Positions 1 through 5,646 of a DNA stretch of 5,705 nucleotides are shown here, one piece after another. Source of the DNA: Actinomycetota bacterium (GTDB lineage: Bacteria; Actinomycetota; Rubrobacteria; Rubrobacterales; Rubrobacteraceae); assembly GCA_020200675.1 (NCBI GenBank), contig JAIVIG010000187.1, forward strand, positions 1-5,705, written 5' to 3'. The notes under the pieces were generated by a model that was not told where the DNA came from, ran no database searches, and saw only the letters and a program-made list of their open reading frames with translations. The stretch's first letter is position 1. Every line of letters begins with the position of its first letter. Position numbers and translations under genes: made by a program.

Positions 1-244
1 CTCCCAAAAGGAAGTTGAGCACAGAAACAACGATGGTGGCCCAGTAACTCCACGTTTTCATCATCCATAATCCGACGGCGACGACAAGGCCCACAATGCC
101 CAGCACAATACCCGAGTAAAAGACAAACGCTGGTGGTTCTTCCACCCCGGGGAAGAGAAGCATCCACGGCCAGGGGAAGTCAAACAGGCTCAATAGCACC
201 AGTAGGATGGCGGCGACAGTCACAGGCAGCGATTGGGAGCGCAT
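1..244 (-). CDS. Small multi-pass membrane protein, partial (C-terminus beyond left edge)
   Basis: This open frame starts at ATG 244 and stays open for 81 codons to the left edge, so the C-terminus is missing. The start is supported by a strong Shine-Dalgarno sequence, AAGGAGGAG at 261-253, eight bases upstream. The peptide begins MRSQSLPVTVAAILLVLLSL. It has three hydrophobic stretches, at about residues 7-21, 41-61 and 67-81, separated by a Pro-rich loop (PWPWMLLFPGVEEPP) and a short basic turn (MMKTWSYW). It resembles small uncharacterised membrane proteins with a PVTVAA-type N-terminus that I associate with Rubrobacter. No catalytic motif is visible and I assign no function. It lies downstream of the betaine-binding protein gene on the same strand, but the 384-bp gap with a large foldback element argues against cotranscription. 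Confidence 0.8.
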   Translation of the reverse strand, partial: MRSQSLPVTVAAILLVLLSLFDFPWPWMLLFPGVEEPPAFVFYSGIVLGIVGLVVAVGLWMMKTWSYWATIVVSVLNFLLG

Positions 245-252
245 GGGCGTTT

Positions 253-261
253 CTCCTCCTT
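253..261 (-). promoter_or_regulatory. Strong ribosome binding site of the left-edge membrane protein
   Basis: The minus strand reads AAGGAGGAG followed by AAACGCCC and then ATG at 244. This near-perfect Shine-Dalgarno sequence fixes the start of the partial membrane protein. Confidence 0.8.
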
Positions 262-399
262 AGCTCTAGGACTCTGACCTCCATGATGCCATCCGGGGAG
301 GGCCGCCGCATCCTTTGAGGAGCTTGAACCTGAAGCTAGGAGGCGGGCCGCCTCTATTCACCGAGAAGCCAACTCCTCTCGGCATCTCGGAGACTCATC

Positions 400-560
400 T
401 CATACCGAATCCGGGTGAATGATTCGATGCGTTCTGCTGTCCGGGAGTAGGGAGTCGGGAGGCGCTTCGCTTCGCTCGCTTAGGGAGTCGGGAAAACGAC
501 TACTACTCCCCACTCCCCACCCCGCAGCAGACGCGAAGTAACCAACCGGATTCCGTATGA
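400..560. repeat. 161-bp imperfect foldback (MITE- or REP-like) element
   Basis: The two ends form terminal inverted repeats. The left end reads TCATACCGAATCCGGGTG from 400 and the right end, read on the minus strand from 560, is TCATACGGAATCCGGTTG, with 16 of 18 positions identical. The similarity continues inward: both arms then have a TTCG...CGT(T)CTGCTG block followed by G-rich runs (GGGAGTAGGGAGTC on the left, GGGGTGGGGAGTGGGG on the right arm read in reverse). The whole segment could therefore fold into one long imperfect hairpin centred near 475-480 (CTTCGCTTCGCTCGC). No ORF inside looks real. The structure fits a non-autonomous miniature element or a large REP/BIME-type hairpin. No obvious target-site duplication flanks it. 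Confidence 0.65.
448..493 (+). repeat. Direct repeat of TAGGGAGTCGGGA inside the foldback element
   Basis: TAGGGAGTCGGGA occurs exactly at 448-460 and again at 481-493, with starts 33 bases apart. The second copy continues GTCG-GGAAAA-CGAC (487-500), a short hairpin, and then a C-rich tract (507-523) that pairs with the G-rich left arm. On the minus strand the tract gives three closely spaced GGGG runs. Confidence 0.7.
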
Positions 561-628
561 ATCCGACGATCGCGCAAAGCCTGCGCCGAATCGCATCAGA
601 CCAATACTGGGCTTTCTGGCGGCGGAGG

Positions 629-1513
629 TTAAGTCTTCTGCTGTGCCTGCTTCGCGGCATCAAGCCAGGGTTGCACGACTTCGCGGTTGTTCTCTGCCCA
701 CTGCTCGGCACCTGCGAGCCGATCACCTGCTGCATTGATGGCCTCTTCGAGATCGTCTATTTGCTCCTCGGTCAACGTCAGCGCCTTCATGAAAGCGTAG
801 GCATCGGGGTCTTTGTTCATAAGGTCTTTGTGTGCGACCGTCGTGATACTCGACGAATCGTTCAGCTCACCCAAAGCGTCGTCCGGGTCGTCTAGATAAA
901 TGAAGTCGTACCTCTGGTTCATCCAGTGCGGCGACCAGGCAATGAACGCGAACTCTTCCTTCTTACGAATACGCTCGCCGAGGTCGAAGAGCATGGCGGG
1001 CGTGCTCCACTCCTCGTACTCCTGCTGAAGATGATAGGTTGGGACGACTTCGTCGGGCACTCTCCTGGAGATCGCCGCCTCCGGCTCGATACCCACGATC
1101 TCTGTAGCACCGGTTTGGTTGAGCTGGGGGATACTCGTGATGTTCATATAGCTGGGGGCCGCTATGCCGAACCTGGTTGTGTCCTGGAACCAGGGGTCGA
1201 ACACCTCGAGGTCGTCCTGAACAGCGCTCAGATATTCCTGGTCGTTCGGCAGCCACACGTCCTGGAACGCGTCCAAGCCGCCGTCTCTCACGCCCTCGAA
1301 CAAGGGATCGGCGTCTAACGTCTTTAGCTCCACTCTATCGTAACCGAGTTCGTCCTCGAGTAGGGCCTTCGTCAGATTCGAGATGGCCACGCCCTCGTCC
1401 CAACCTCTATCGCCGAGGATAAGCTGTTTGTTCTCGGGGCCGGCGCAGCCTGACACGAGGATGCCCGCTATGAGCGCGCAGATTACTTTCCAAAGCTTCC
1501 TATTGCCCTTCAT
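629..1513 (-). CDS. Glycine betaine/proline-type ABC transporter substrate-binding lipoprotein (OpuAC/ProX family)
   Basis: This is the extracellular solute receptor of an osmoprotectant ABC importer, expected to bind quaternary amines such as glycine betaine. The chosen start is ATG 1513 (294 residues, MKGNRKLWK...), because GAAGG lies seven bases upstream; the longer frame from TTG 1534 has no good ribosome site. A basic N-terminus, a hydrophobic stretch (residues 8-19) and the lipobox LVSGC with Cys23 mark a lipoprotein. Family-type motifs are visible: GDRGWDEG (Trp38), DVWLP (Trp87) and WSPHW (Trp193, Trp197) followed by YLDDP. These Trp residues are candidates for the aromatic cage around the quaternary ammonium, by analogy with OpuAC. 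Length is normal for the family and the frame is intact. No permease or ATPase gene is in the window, so its transporter partners must lie elsewhere. The exact ligand (betaine, choline, proline betaine) cannot be told from sequence alone. Confidence 0.92.
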   Translation of the reverse strand: MKGNRKLWKVICALIAGILVSGCAGPENKQLILGDRGWDEGVAISNLTKALLEDELGYDRVELKTLDADPLFEGVRDGGLDAFQDVWLPNDQEYLSAVQDDLEVFDPWFQDTTRFGIAAPSYMNITSIPQLNQTGATEIVGIEPEAAISRRVPDEVVPTYHLQQEYEEWSTPAMLFDLGERIRKKEEFAFIAWSPHWMNQRYDFIYLDDPDDALGELNDSSSITTVAHKDLMNKDPDAYAFMKALTLTEEQIDDLEEAINAAGDRLAGAEQWAENNREVVQPWLDAAKQAQQKT

Positions 1514-1613
1514 AAGCTGGCCTTCGTGCTGCAATCGGGCTTCGCAGCAAACTCTCTAGGGGTAGTTCGTCCCTTTAGTGCAGGTATCTTGTCGCAAGAC
1601 AACACTTCAGAGA

Positions 1614-3267
1614 CTACTCTTCTGAATACGGGCTGCCATTTATCAGTATGGGGCCGTACTGAGCATTGACCCTCCTACTCCATGCTATGAGATCTTCGCG
1701 CCGCTCATCTGTCTCTTCTTTGCTGCGTTCGCTTATGAGATTTTGCTTCTCGAACGGGTCTTTGGACAGATCGAAGAACTCATCGGGCTGGTTGCCATAG
1801 TGGTAGATGTACTTCTCTGTTCCCTTTATGCTCGCTAGGCACTTGCGGCTGCTGATACAGCTGAACCTAAGAATGCGGTCTTCGGGTGGATCTTGTAGGA
1901 GCGAATAGCCCGGGTACTGACCATCCTTCACCTCGTAGCCCAAGAGATCCACCACGGTGGGCAGGATGTCGATCTGGCTCGATAGCCCCTCGACCCGCTC
2001 ACCATTCTCGAACCACCCGGGAGCGTGGATAATGAGCGGGATCCTAAGGCCCTCTTCCCAGATAGTATCGCCGTGCATGTCGCGGCCGTGCTCTTTGAAG
2101 CCCTCCCCGTGGTCTCCAAAGAGTACGAAGATCGTATTCTCGTAGAGCCCTAGCTCCTTGTACTGATCGAAGAGGTTCTTCAAGAAGATGTCCTGGAGGC
2201 GCAGGCAGTTGAGGTAGCGATTGAGCTGGTCGTCCTCCGCGAAGTCCTTGTCCCCGTAACGTGTGCCGAGACATTCGTAGCCGTAGTGTCCCGTGCCCGT
2301 AAAGTATTCGGCCATGAACGGTTCATCCTCATGGTTTTTTAGCCACTGCTCACTGGGCTTTAGCATCATGTCTTCCTCGTAGCCGAAGGTGTTCGTAACA
2401 GCGAACCCCTCTGTGTCCATGGTACTGGGCGGATAGAACTCCGCATAGCCAAAATTCTTTACGAGATCGCCAAAGCCGCTGCTGGTAGCCGACTGGAAGA
2501 AAACTGTGTTGTAGCCCTGCTCGTTGAGCAGGCCGGCCAGGCATGGGGCAGGGATACCGCCCGGCACGAATTCAGGGCCCGGGTAGAGGGGCGGCTCGAT
2601 CCCGCAGTTGACCGCGACACTTCCCTTAGAAGAGCGAGGAAGGACTACGTGGGCTTGTTCGGCGAGGAGGCTACTCTTCGCCAGCTCGTCAAGAAAGGGC
2701 GTCGTTTTGAGGTCTTCGTTATAAGGAGTAACGGACTGGGCGCGGGTGGACTCCAGATGGATCAGGACGACGTTGCGCTTCTGTGTCCAGGAGGCCTGTG
2801 CAAGTTTGGCATGCACCGCCGGATGCTTTGTGGCCGGCGCCGAGCCGATCAGCAGCGAGAGTGAGCCTAAACTCAAAGCCACTAACAGGATACCGAGAGG
2901 GCCAAAGAGGGAGACCTCGGATGCTTCGGTTTGAGACCCTCCTTCCAACCAACCTCGCCACCGATCGATGGTGCGCGTCAGGGGCCAGGGGCCAAAAGCT
3001 GCGAAGAGCAGGGCGGGGAAGAGGAGCATCCACGCCGATAGAGGAATCTCATGCAAGAGAATAGGCAGGATCTCGCTGAACTTGGGACCCCAGGTTGAAG
3101 AATAGCACTGGCCACATCCAGTCTAGAGTTTGAGCAGGCTCGCGGTTACCCTGCAGTGAAGCTATGTCTGACGCTTTCAGGACGAGGTTATATACGACGA
3201 AGGGGATGAGAAGGCTTAGCAAGTAAACCCACTCTCGAGGACTCAAAAGTGCTCTGAATAAGCCCAT
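1614..3267 (-). pseudogene. Broken LtaS-like membrane sulfatase / phosphoglycerol transferase (internal deletion plus frameshift)
   Basis: Two frames of one former gene are present. The 5' piece starts at ATG 3267 with AAGGAAA at 3278-3272 as ribosome site; it encodes MGLFRALLSPREWVYLLSLL..., one clear membrane helix, and stops at TGA 3051-3049. The 3' piece, in the +1 frame and readable from about 3095 (PKFSEILPILLHEIPLSAW), holds two further hydrophobic segments and a full alkaline-phosphatase-fold sulfatase domain (PF00884 type). Numbered from TTG 3056, the visible motifs are IHLEST with Glu102, PRSSKGS near 140-146 (nucleophile region) and FGDHGEG with Asp315 and His316. Intact relatives have an N-terminal domain of four to five helices. 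Here the text passes from FFNLG directly to PKFSEI, so the middle helices seem deleted and the frame lost at about 3090-3102. Relatives act on envelope polymers, for example lipoteichoic-acid-type glycerol phosphate transfer; the substrate here is unknown. The catalytic part could be translated from TTG 3056, but no ribosome site supports this. Confidence 0.8.
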
Positions 3268-3476
3268 AGCGTTTCCTTGTTCTCTTCAGCTCCCTCGCCC
3301 CCACAAAGCGGTAATTCTAAAGGATTTAAGACGATTGGTGTGGAGCGAGATGTTCTTGGACGAGGGGTAGGTCGATGCGCTGGCGCTTGCCGCGGTGGTG
3401 GCCGCCGCGCTGCTGTACTCGGAGTAGCATGCAGGATGTCTCCTCTTCCTCCCCGAATCGCCACACGTAGGGAACG

Positions 3477-3505
3477 TTGCGATGGGACGCGGTGCGTGCT
3501 ACCAT
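3477..3505 (+). promoter_or_regulatory. Probable sigma-70-type promoter for corA and its leader
   Basis: TTGCGA at 3477-3482 and TACCAT at 3500-3505 are separated by exactly 17 bases. Each hexamer matches four of six consensus positions (TTGACA, TATAAT), which is acceptable for a high-GC actinobacterium. It lies 30 bases upstream of the perfect Shine-Dalgarno sequence at 3535, giving a plausible short 5' leader. The assignment rests on the sequence pattern only. Confidence 0.5.
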
Positions 3506-3534
3506 TCGTTAGCTTTCGTTTTTCCGGTTACGAG

Positions 3535-3542
3535 AAGGAGGT
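3535..3542 (+). promoter_or_regulatory. Perfect Shine-Dalgarno sequence upstream of the Ser-rich leader ORF
   Basis: AAGGAGGT matches the 16S rRNA anti-Shine-Dalgarno sequence over eight bases. The next usable start is TTG at 3552, nine bases downstream. It is far too distant to serve corA starts at 3698 or 3749, so it marks an upstream translation start that may be the ancestral corA start or a leader peptide. Confidence 0.65.
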
Positions 3543-3551
3543 GGGTACCCG

Positions 3552-3617
3552 TTGAGCAACGACGAGATCAGTAGTAGTTCGAGTAGCAGTGGGCCGCTCG
3601 CCTCGCGCGCCGGCTAA
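3552..3617 (+). CDS. 21-codon Ser-rich upstream ORF, either a leader peptide or the detached N-terminus of CorA
   Basis: The ORF begins at TTG 3552 behind a perfect ribosome site and ends at TAA 3615-3617. Its peptide starts MSNDEI, continues with seven consecutive Ser encoded by mixed AGT, AGC and TCG codons, and ends GPLASRAG. After the TAA the same frame stays open (TIDPDLVGSS...GALRAAVPP). It would run straight into the corA frame (VLRKETTAG) if one base were added to the C-run at 3693-3697. This suggests an ancestral N-terminal extension of CorA broken by a stop codon and a one-base frameshift. Alternatively it could be a true regulatory leader, as corA and mgtA have in enterobacteria. 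Mixed Ser codons and no clear terminator/antiterminator pair make classical Ser attenuation unlikely. Confidence 0.4.
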   Translation: MSNDEISSSSSSSGPLASRAG

Positions 3618-3697
3618 ACGATCGATCCAGACCTGGTAGGTAGTTCACCCCTTCTTCTTCCTGGATTCGCCGGTGCCCTACGAGCAGCCGTGCCCCC

Positions 3698-4762
3698 GTG
3701 CTTAGGAAAGAAACGACGGCAGGCAAGAAGAAACGAGATGTGAGAACGATGATAGTGGATAGCGCGATCTACGTGGACGGCCGCAGAACCGCCGAACCGA
3801 AGACGCTACGGGAGACGTACGAGGCCGCACACGAACAGCATGGGGTTGCCTGGATAGGCCTTTACAAGCCTACCGAGGAGGAGTTCGCCTCCGTCGCCGA
3901 GGAGTTTGGGTTGCACGAGCTTGCGGTAGAGGACGCGATACAGGCCCACCAGAGGCCGAAACTCGAACGCTACGGCGACACCTTGTTCGTTGTTTTGAGG
4001 GCGGCCCGATACCTGGACCGGCCCGAGACGGTGGAGTTCGGGGAGGTCCACGTCTTCGTGGGCGCGGACTTCGTGGTGACGGTCAGGCACAGCGAGGCCC
4101 CCAACCTGCACGGTGTACGAGGGCGCATGGAGAGGGAGACCGACCTGCTGCGCAGGGGGCCGGAGGCGATCCTCTACGCGATCATGGACCGGGTAGTAGA
4201 CGATTACGCACCCGTGGTGGCGGGCCTGGAGAACGACATAGACGAGATAGAGACCGAGGTCTTCGGCGGCAACGCGGGCGTCTCGCGCCGCACCTACGAA
4301 CTCTCCCGCGAGGTGATCGAGTTCCAGCGGGCAGTTAAACCCCTAACCGGGATCCTCAGCGGCCTGGTGGGCGGGTTCGAGAAGTACGGCATAGACCCCG
4401 AGTTGCAGCGGTACCTGCGCGACGTACAGGACCATGCCATACAAGTCACGGAGCAGGTGGCGGGCTTCAGGGATCTCCTCCAGAACATCCTGAGCGTCAA
4501 CTTGTCACTCGTGGGCCTTCAGCAGAACGAGGAGGTCAAGGCCCTCACGGAGGCGAGCATAGAGCAGAACGACGAGGTGAAGAAAATCTCGTCCTGGGCG
4601 GCCATCCTATTCGCTCCCACGCTCATAGCCGGGATCTACGGAATGAACTTCGACCAAATGCCGGAGTTGCACTGGGTCTTTGGCTACCCCTTCGCGTTGG
4701 TGCTGATGTTGGCCGTTTCCGTCTCGCTCTACCTGATCTTCAAACGGCGAGACTGGCTCTAA
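3698..4762 (+). CDS. corA: CorA-family magnesium/cobalt transporter
   Basis: This is a homopentameric inner-membrane channel of the CorA family that takes up Mg2+ (also Co2+ or Ni2+ in some members). The 354-residue frame has the expected order: a soluble alpha/beta N-terminal domain (EFGLHELAVEDA and HQRPKLERYGD are strong family signatures, near residues 70-95), a long helical stalk with many acidic residues (LENDIDEIETEVFGG), then two C-terminal membrane helices at about 296-314 and 326-347. The selectivity motif YGMNF has Gly-Met-Asn at 315-317, followed by the acidic loop DQMPELHW, and a basic tail ends KRRDWL. All core elements are intact. The start is uncertain. GTG 3698 has no ribosome site; ATG 3749 (MIVDSAIYVDG) fits the usual family N-terminus but has only a weak GAGA upstream. 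The best ribosome site is at 3535, in front of a now disconnected frame. The 3' end lies 39 bases before a MITE-like insertion. Confidence 0.95.
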   Translation: MLRKETTAGKKKRDVRTMIVDSAIYVDGRRTAEPKTLRETYEAAHEQHGVAWIGLYKPTEEEFASVAEEFGLHELAVEDAIQAHQRPKLERYGDTLFVVLRAARYLDRPETVEFGEVHVFVGADFVVTVRHSEAPNLHGVRGRMERETDLLRRGPEAILYAIMDRVVDDYAPVVAGLENDIDEIETEVFGGNAGVSRRTYELSREVIEFQRAVKPLTGILSGLVGGFEKYGIDPELQRYLRDVQDHAIQVTEQVAGFRDLLQNILSVNLSLVGLQQNEEVKALTEASIEQNDEVKKISSWAAILFAPTLIAGIYGMNFDQMPELHWVFGYPFALVLMLAVSVSLYLIFKRRDWL

Positions 4763-4801
4763 ACAGGATATGGAAAGGCCTATTCACCGAGCTGCCGGTA
4801 A

Positions 4802-4940
4802 GGTTTCAGGCTGTTGAAAAACTCCCCGTTGCCTGCTTCCGGCCTTCGATTAGGCGTCGAAAACACCCGTTTCGGGGCTCTAAAGACCGATTTGGGACCG
4901 TAGATGAGCCCAGCATCGAGTTTTTCAACAAGCTGGTTTC
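4802..4940. mobile_element. 127-bp MITE-like element with 6-bp target-site duplication
   Basis: The element spans 4808-4934 and is flanked on both sides by GGTTTC (4802-4807 and 4935-4940). Its ends are 17-bp imperfect inverted repeats: AGGCTGTTGAAAAACTC at 4808-4824 and, on the minus strand from 4934, AGCTTGTTGAAAAACTC, with 15 of 17 identical. The 93-bp interior contains no ORF, so this is a non-autonomous miniature element, presumably a deletion derivative of a full-length IS with the same ends. GTTGAAAAACT-type termini occur in several IS families and I do not assign one. It inserted between the 3' ends of corA and the membrane-protein pseudogene, damaging neither. Confidence 0.75.
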
Positions 4941-4959
4941 TTCTCGGAAACCCGAAAGG

Positions 4960-5349
4960 TCAGAAGCTCCCCCAGACGCCTGATCGGCGGTAGCCAGCTA
5001 GCATCGCCAGCCCTATGGCAATCTGCATCAGCCCTATAAAAGCCTGTAGCAGTACATATCAAGTGGGACTTTCAACAGGCAGCACTCCGCTGAGTTGCAG
5101 TATGGACGCTGGCACGCGCAGCACGCCCGCGATGAAGGCCACTACGATCAGCCAGAACGTCCAGCGCCAGCGTCGAACAACTCCAACCCCAAGAAGTACA
5201 AGGAAGATAGACAGTGCAGCTAGGAAGGCCAGCTCGAACAGACGCCGGTCGCTGGCAGGCAACTGCAGAGCTTGGTCATAGACCTCGGGAGTAGCTACGA
5301 GGATAGTTACTACAGCGTTAATCAAAAATCTTGACCCAGGTGAGAACAT
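4960..5349 (-). pseudogene. Membrane-protein pseudogene with in-frame TGA; 5' end fused to IS630-type sequence
   Basis: The minus-strand frame from about 5319 reads NAVVTILVATPEVYDQALQL, then three hydrophobic segments (LAFLAALSIFLVLLGVGVV, TFWLIVVAFIAGVL and, later, the C-terminal one). It hits TGA at 5061-5059 after LPVESPT. The same frame continues past the stop as YVLLQAFIGLMQIAIGLAML, then AGYRRSGVWGSF and a normal TGA at 4962-4960. The continuation is clearly membrane-protein-like, so the TGA probably replaces a TGG (Trp) codon (PT-W-YVLLQA). The upstream end is replaced by IS630-type DNA from about 5320. An ATG at 5349 in the IS end keeps the frame open, but that part is not native, and the longer open frame upstream is antisense to the transposase. 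The function of the family is unknown to me. Codon use and hydrophobic style match the left-edge membrane protein, although they are not obvious homologues. Confidence 0.75.
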
Positions 5350-5622
5350 GTACGGATGAAAGCCTACTCCGAAGACCTCCGCCAGAAGATAGTGACCGCT
5401 CTCGAACGTGGGACCTCCAAGCCCCAAGCTGCTCGCCTGTTCGACGTTAGCCTCTCCTCGGTCAAGCGCTACGCGAGGAAGGCACGACAGAGGGACTCCC
5501 TCGCGCCGAAGAAGGGCTCCGGAAGACCTCCGAAGCTCGACGAGAACGCCAGTAGACTCCTCCAAGAGGACATACAGGAACGCCCTGCGGCCACTGTTGA
5601 ACAAAGACGCCATTTCCTAGCC
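5321..5622 (+). mobile_element. Truncated IS630-type insertion sequence (5' end only)
   Basis: The left boundary is placed at the TA dinucleotide 5319-5320, because IS630 elements insert at TA and the neighbouring pseudogene loses its native reading near here. From 5321 the sequence reads ATCAAAAATCTTGACCCAGG, a plausible left terminal repeat. No inverted copy (GGTCAAGATTTTTGAT) occurs before the window ends. Transposase similarity stops near 5622, so the right part, including the DDE domain, is absent. Both boundaries are inferred. Confidence 0.5.
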
Positions 5623-5646
5623 CGGATTATTCACGGAGGCAGTTGA
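5356..5646 (+). pseudogene. IS630-type transposase, N-terminal HTH fragment
   Basis: This 96-residue frame starts at ATG 5356 with a weak AGGTGAG upstream. MKAYSEDLRQKIVTALERG, QAARLFDVSLSSVKRYARKA and the linker APKKGSGRPPKLDE are the classic N-terminal helix-turn-helix of IS630/Tc1-type transposases, which binds the terminal repeats. The next part, RLLQEDIQERPAATVEQRRHFL, is also typical. After about HFLAR (residue 89) the similarity ends; IIHGGS and the stop look like read-through into foreign sequence. The catalytic DDE domain, either in the same or a second ORF, is not found in any frame of the remaining 59 bases after the stop. Transposition by this copy is therefore impossible unless supplied in trans. 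It truncates the 5' end of the minus-strand membrane-protein pseudogene. Confidence 0.8.

Larger units (their letters stand above)
245..628. other. Intergenic region with hairpins and a foldback element
   Basis: I find no convincing gene in these 384 bases. The right part is the foldback element at 400-560. To its left are two small hairpins: AGCTT/AAGCT at about 321-337, and GAGGCG-GGC-CGCCTC at 340-354, a 6-bp stem with a 3-base loop. Another short palindrome, GCGCA/TGCGC, lies at 572-586, downstream of the betaine-binding protein gene. None has a clear T-tract on either strand, so calling any of them a rho-independent terminator would be weak. No good promoter for the left-edge gene was recognised. 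Confidence 0.55.
3268..3697. other. Divergent intergenic region between the sulfatase remnant and corA
   Basis: This 430-base region separates divergent genes. It carries a plus-strand promoter candidate (3477-3505), a perfect Shine-Dalgarno sequence (3535-3542) and a 21-codon Ser-rich ORF (3552-3617). On the minus strand a TAGAAT hexamer (3319-3314) could be the -10 of the sulfatase gene, but the matching -35 position reads CACACC, so I do not call a promoter there. Longer open frames in this stretch (for example the Arg/Gly-rich one on the plus strand at 3277-3555) have low-complexity, non-protein-like translations and are not called. Confidence 0.6.

Noticed and set aside
400..560. CRISPR array or phage attachment site at the repeats
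   Set aside because: There are only two copies of a 13-mer within a palindrome, with no regular spacers, no cas genes and no tRNA or integrase.
1514..1534. TTG 1534 as start of the betaine-binding protein
   Set aside because: No ribosome site precedes it, while ATG 1513 has GAAGG seven bases upstream and gives a normal-length signal peptide.
1589..1602. Hairpin TTGTC-GCAA-GACAA as terminator of the sulfatase gene
   Set aside because: The stem is only 5 bp and no T-run follows on the minus strand.
3277..3555. 92-codon plus-strand open frame in the divergent intergenic region
   Set aside because: The translation is Arg/Gly/Cys-rich with no recognisable fold, and it runs through the promoter and the perfect Shine-Dalgarno sequence.
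3618..3697. Magnesium riboswitch (M-box or ykkC-like) upstream of corA
   Set aside because: Only a weak CCAG/CTGG pairing is visible; none of the conserved riboswitch core elements I know could be recognised.
4763..4801. Rho-independent terminator directly after corA
   Set aside because: No GC stem followed by a T-run is present; the nearest hairpin potential comes from the MITE ends.
5350..5613. N-terminal half of the long minus-strand open frame 5059-5613
   Set aside because: It is antisense to the clear IS630 transposase HTH frame, and its translation (Arg/Ser/Gly-rich) does not look like the membrane protein that follows; only the part from about 5319 down is treated as native.
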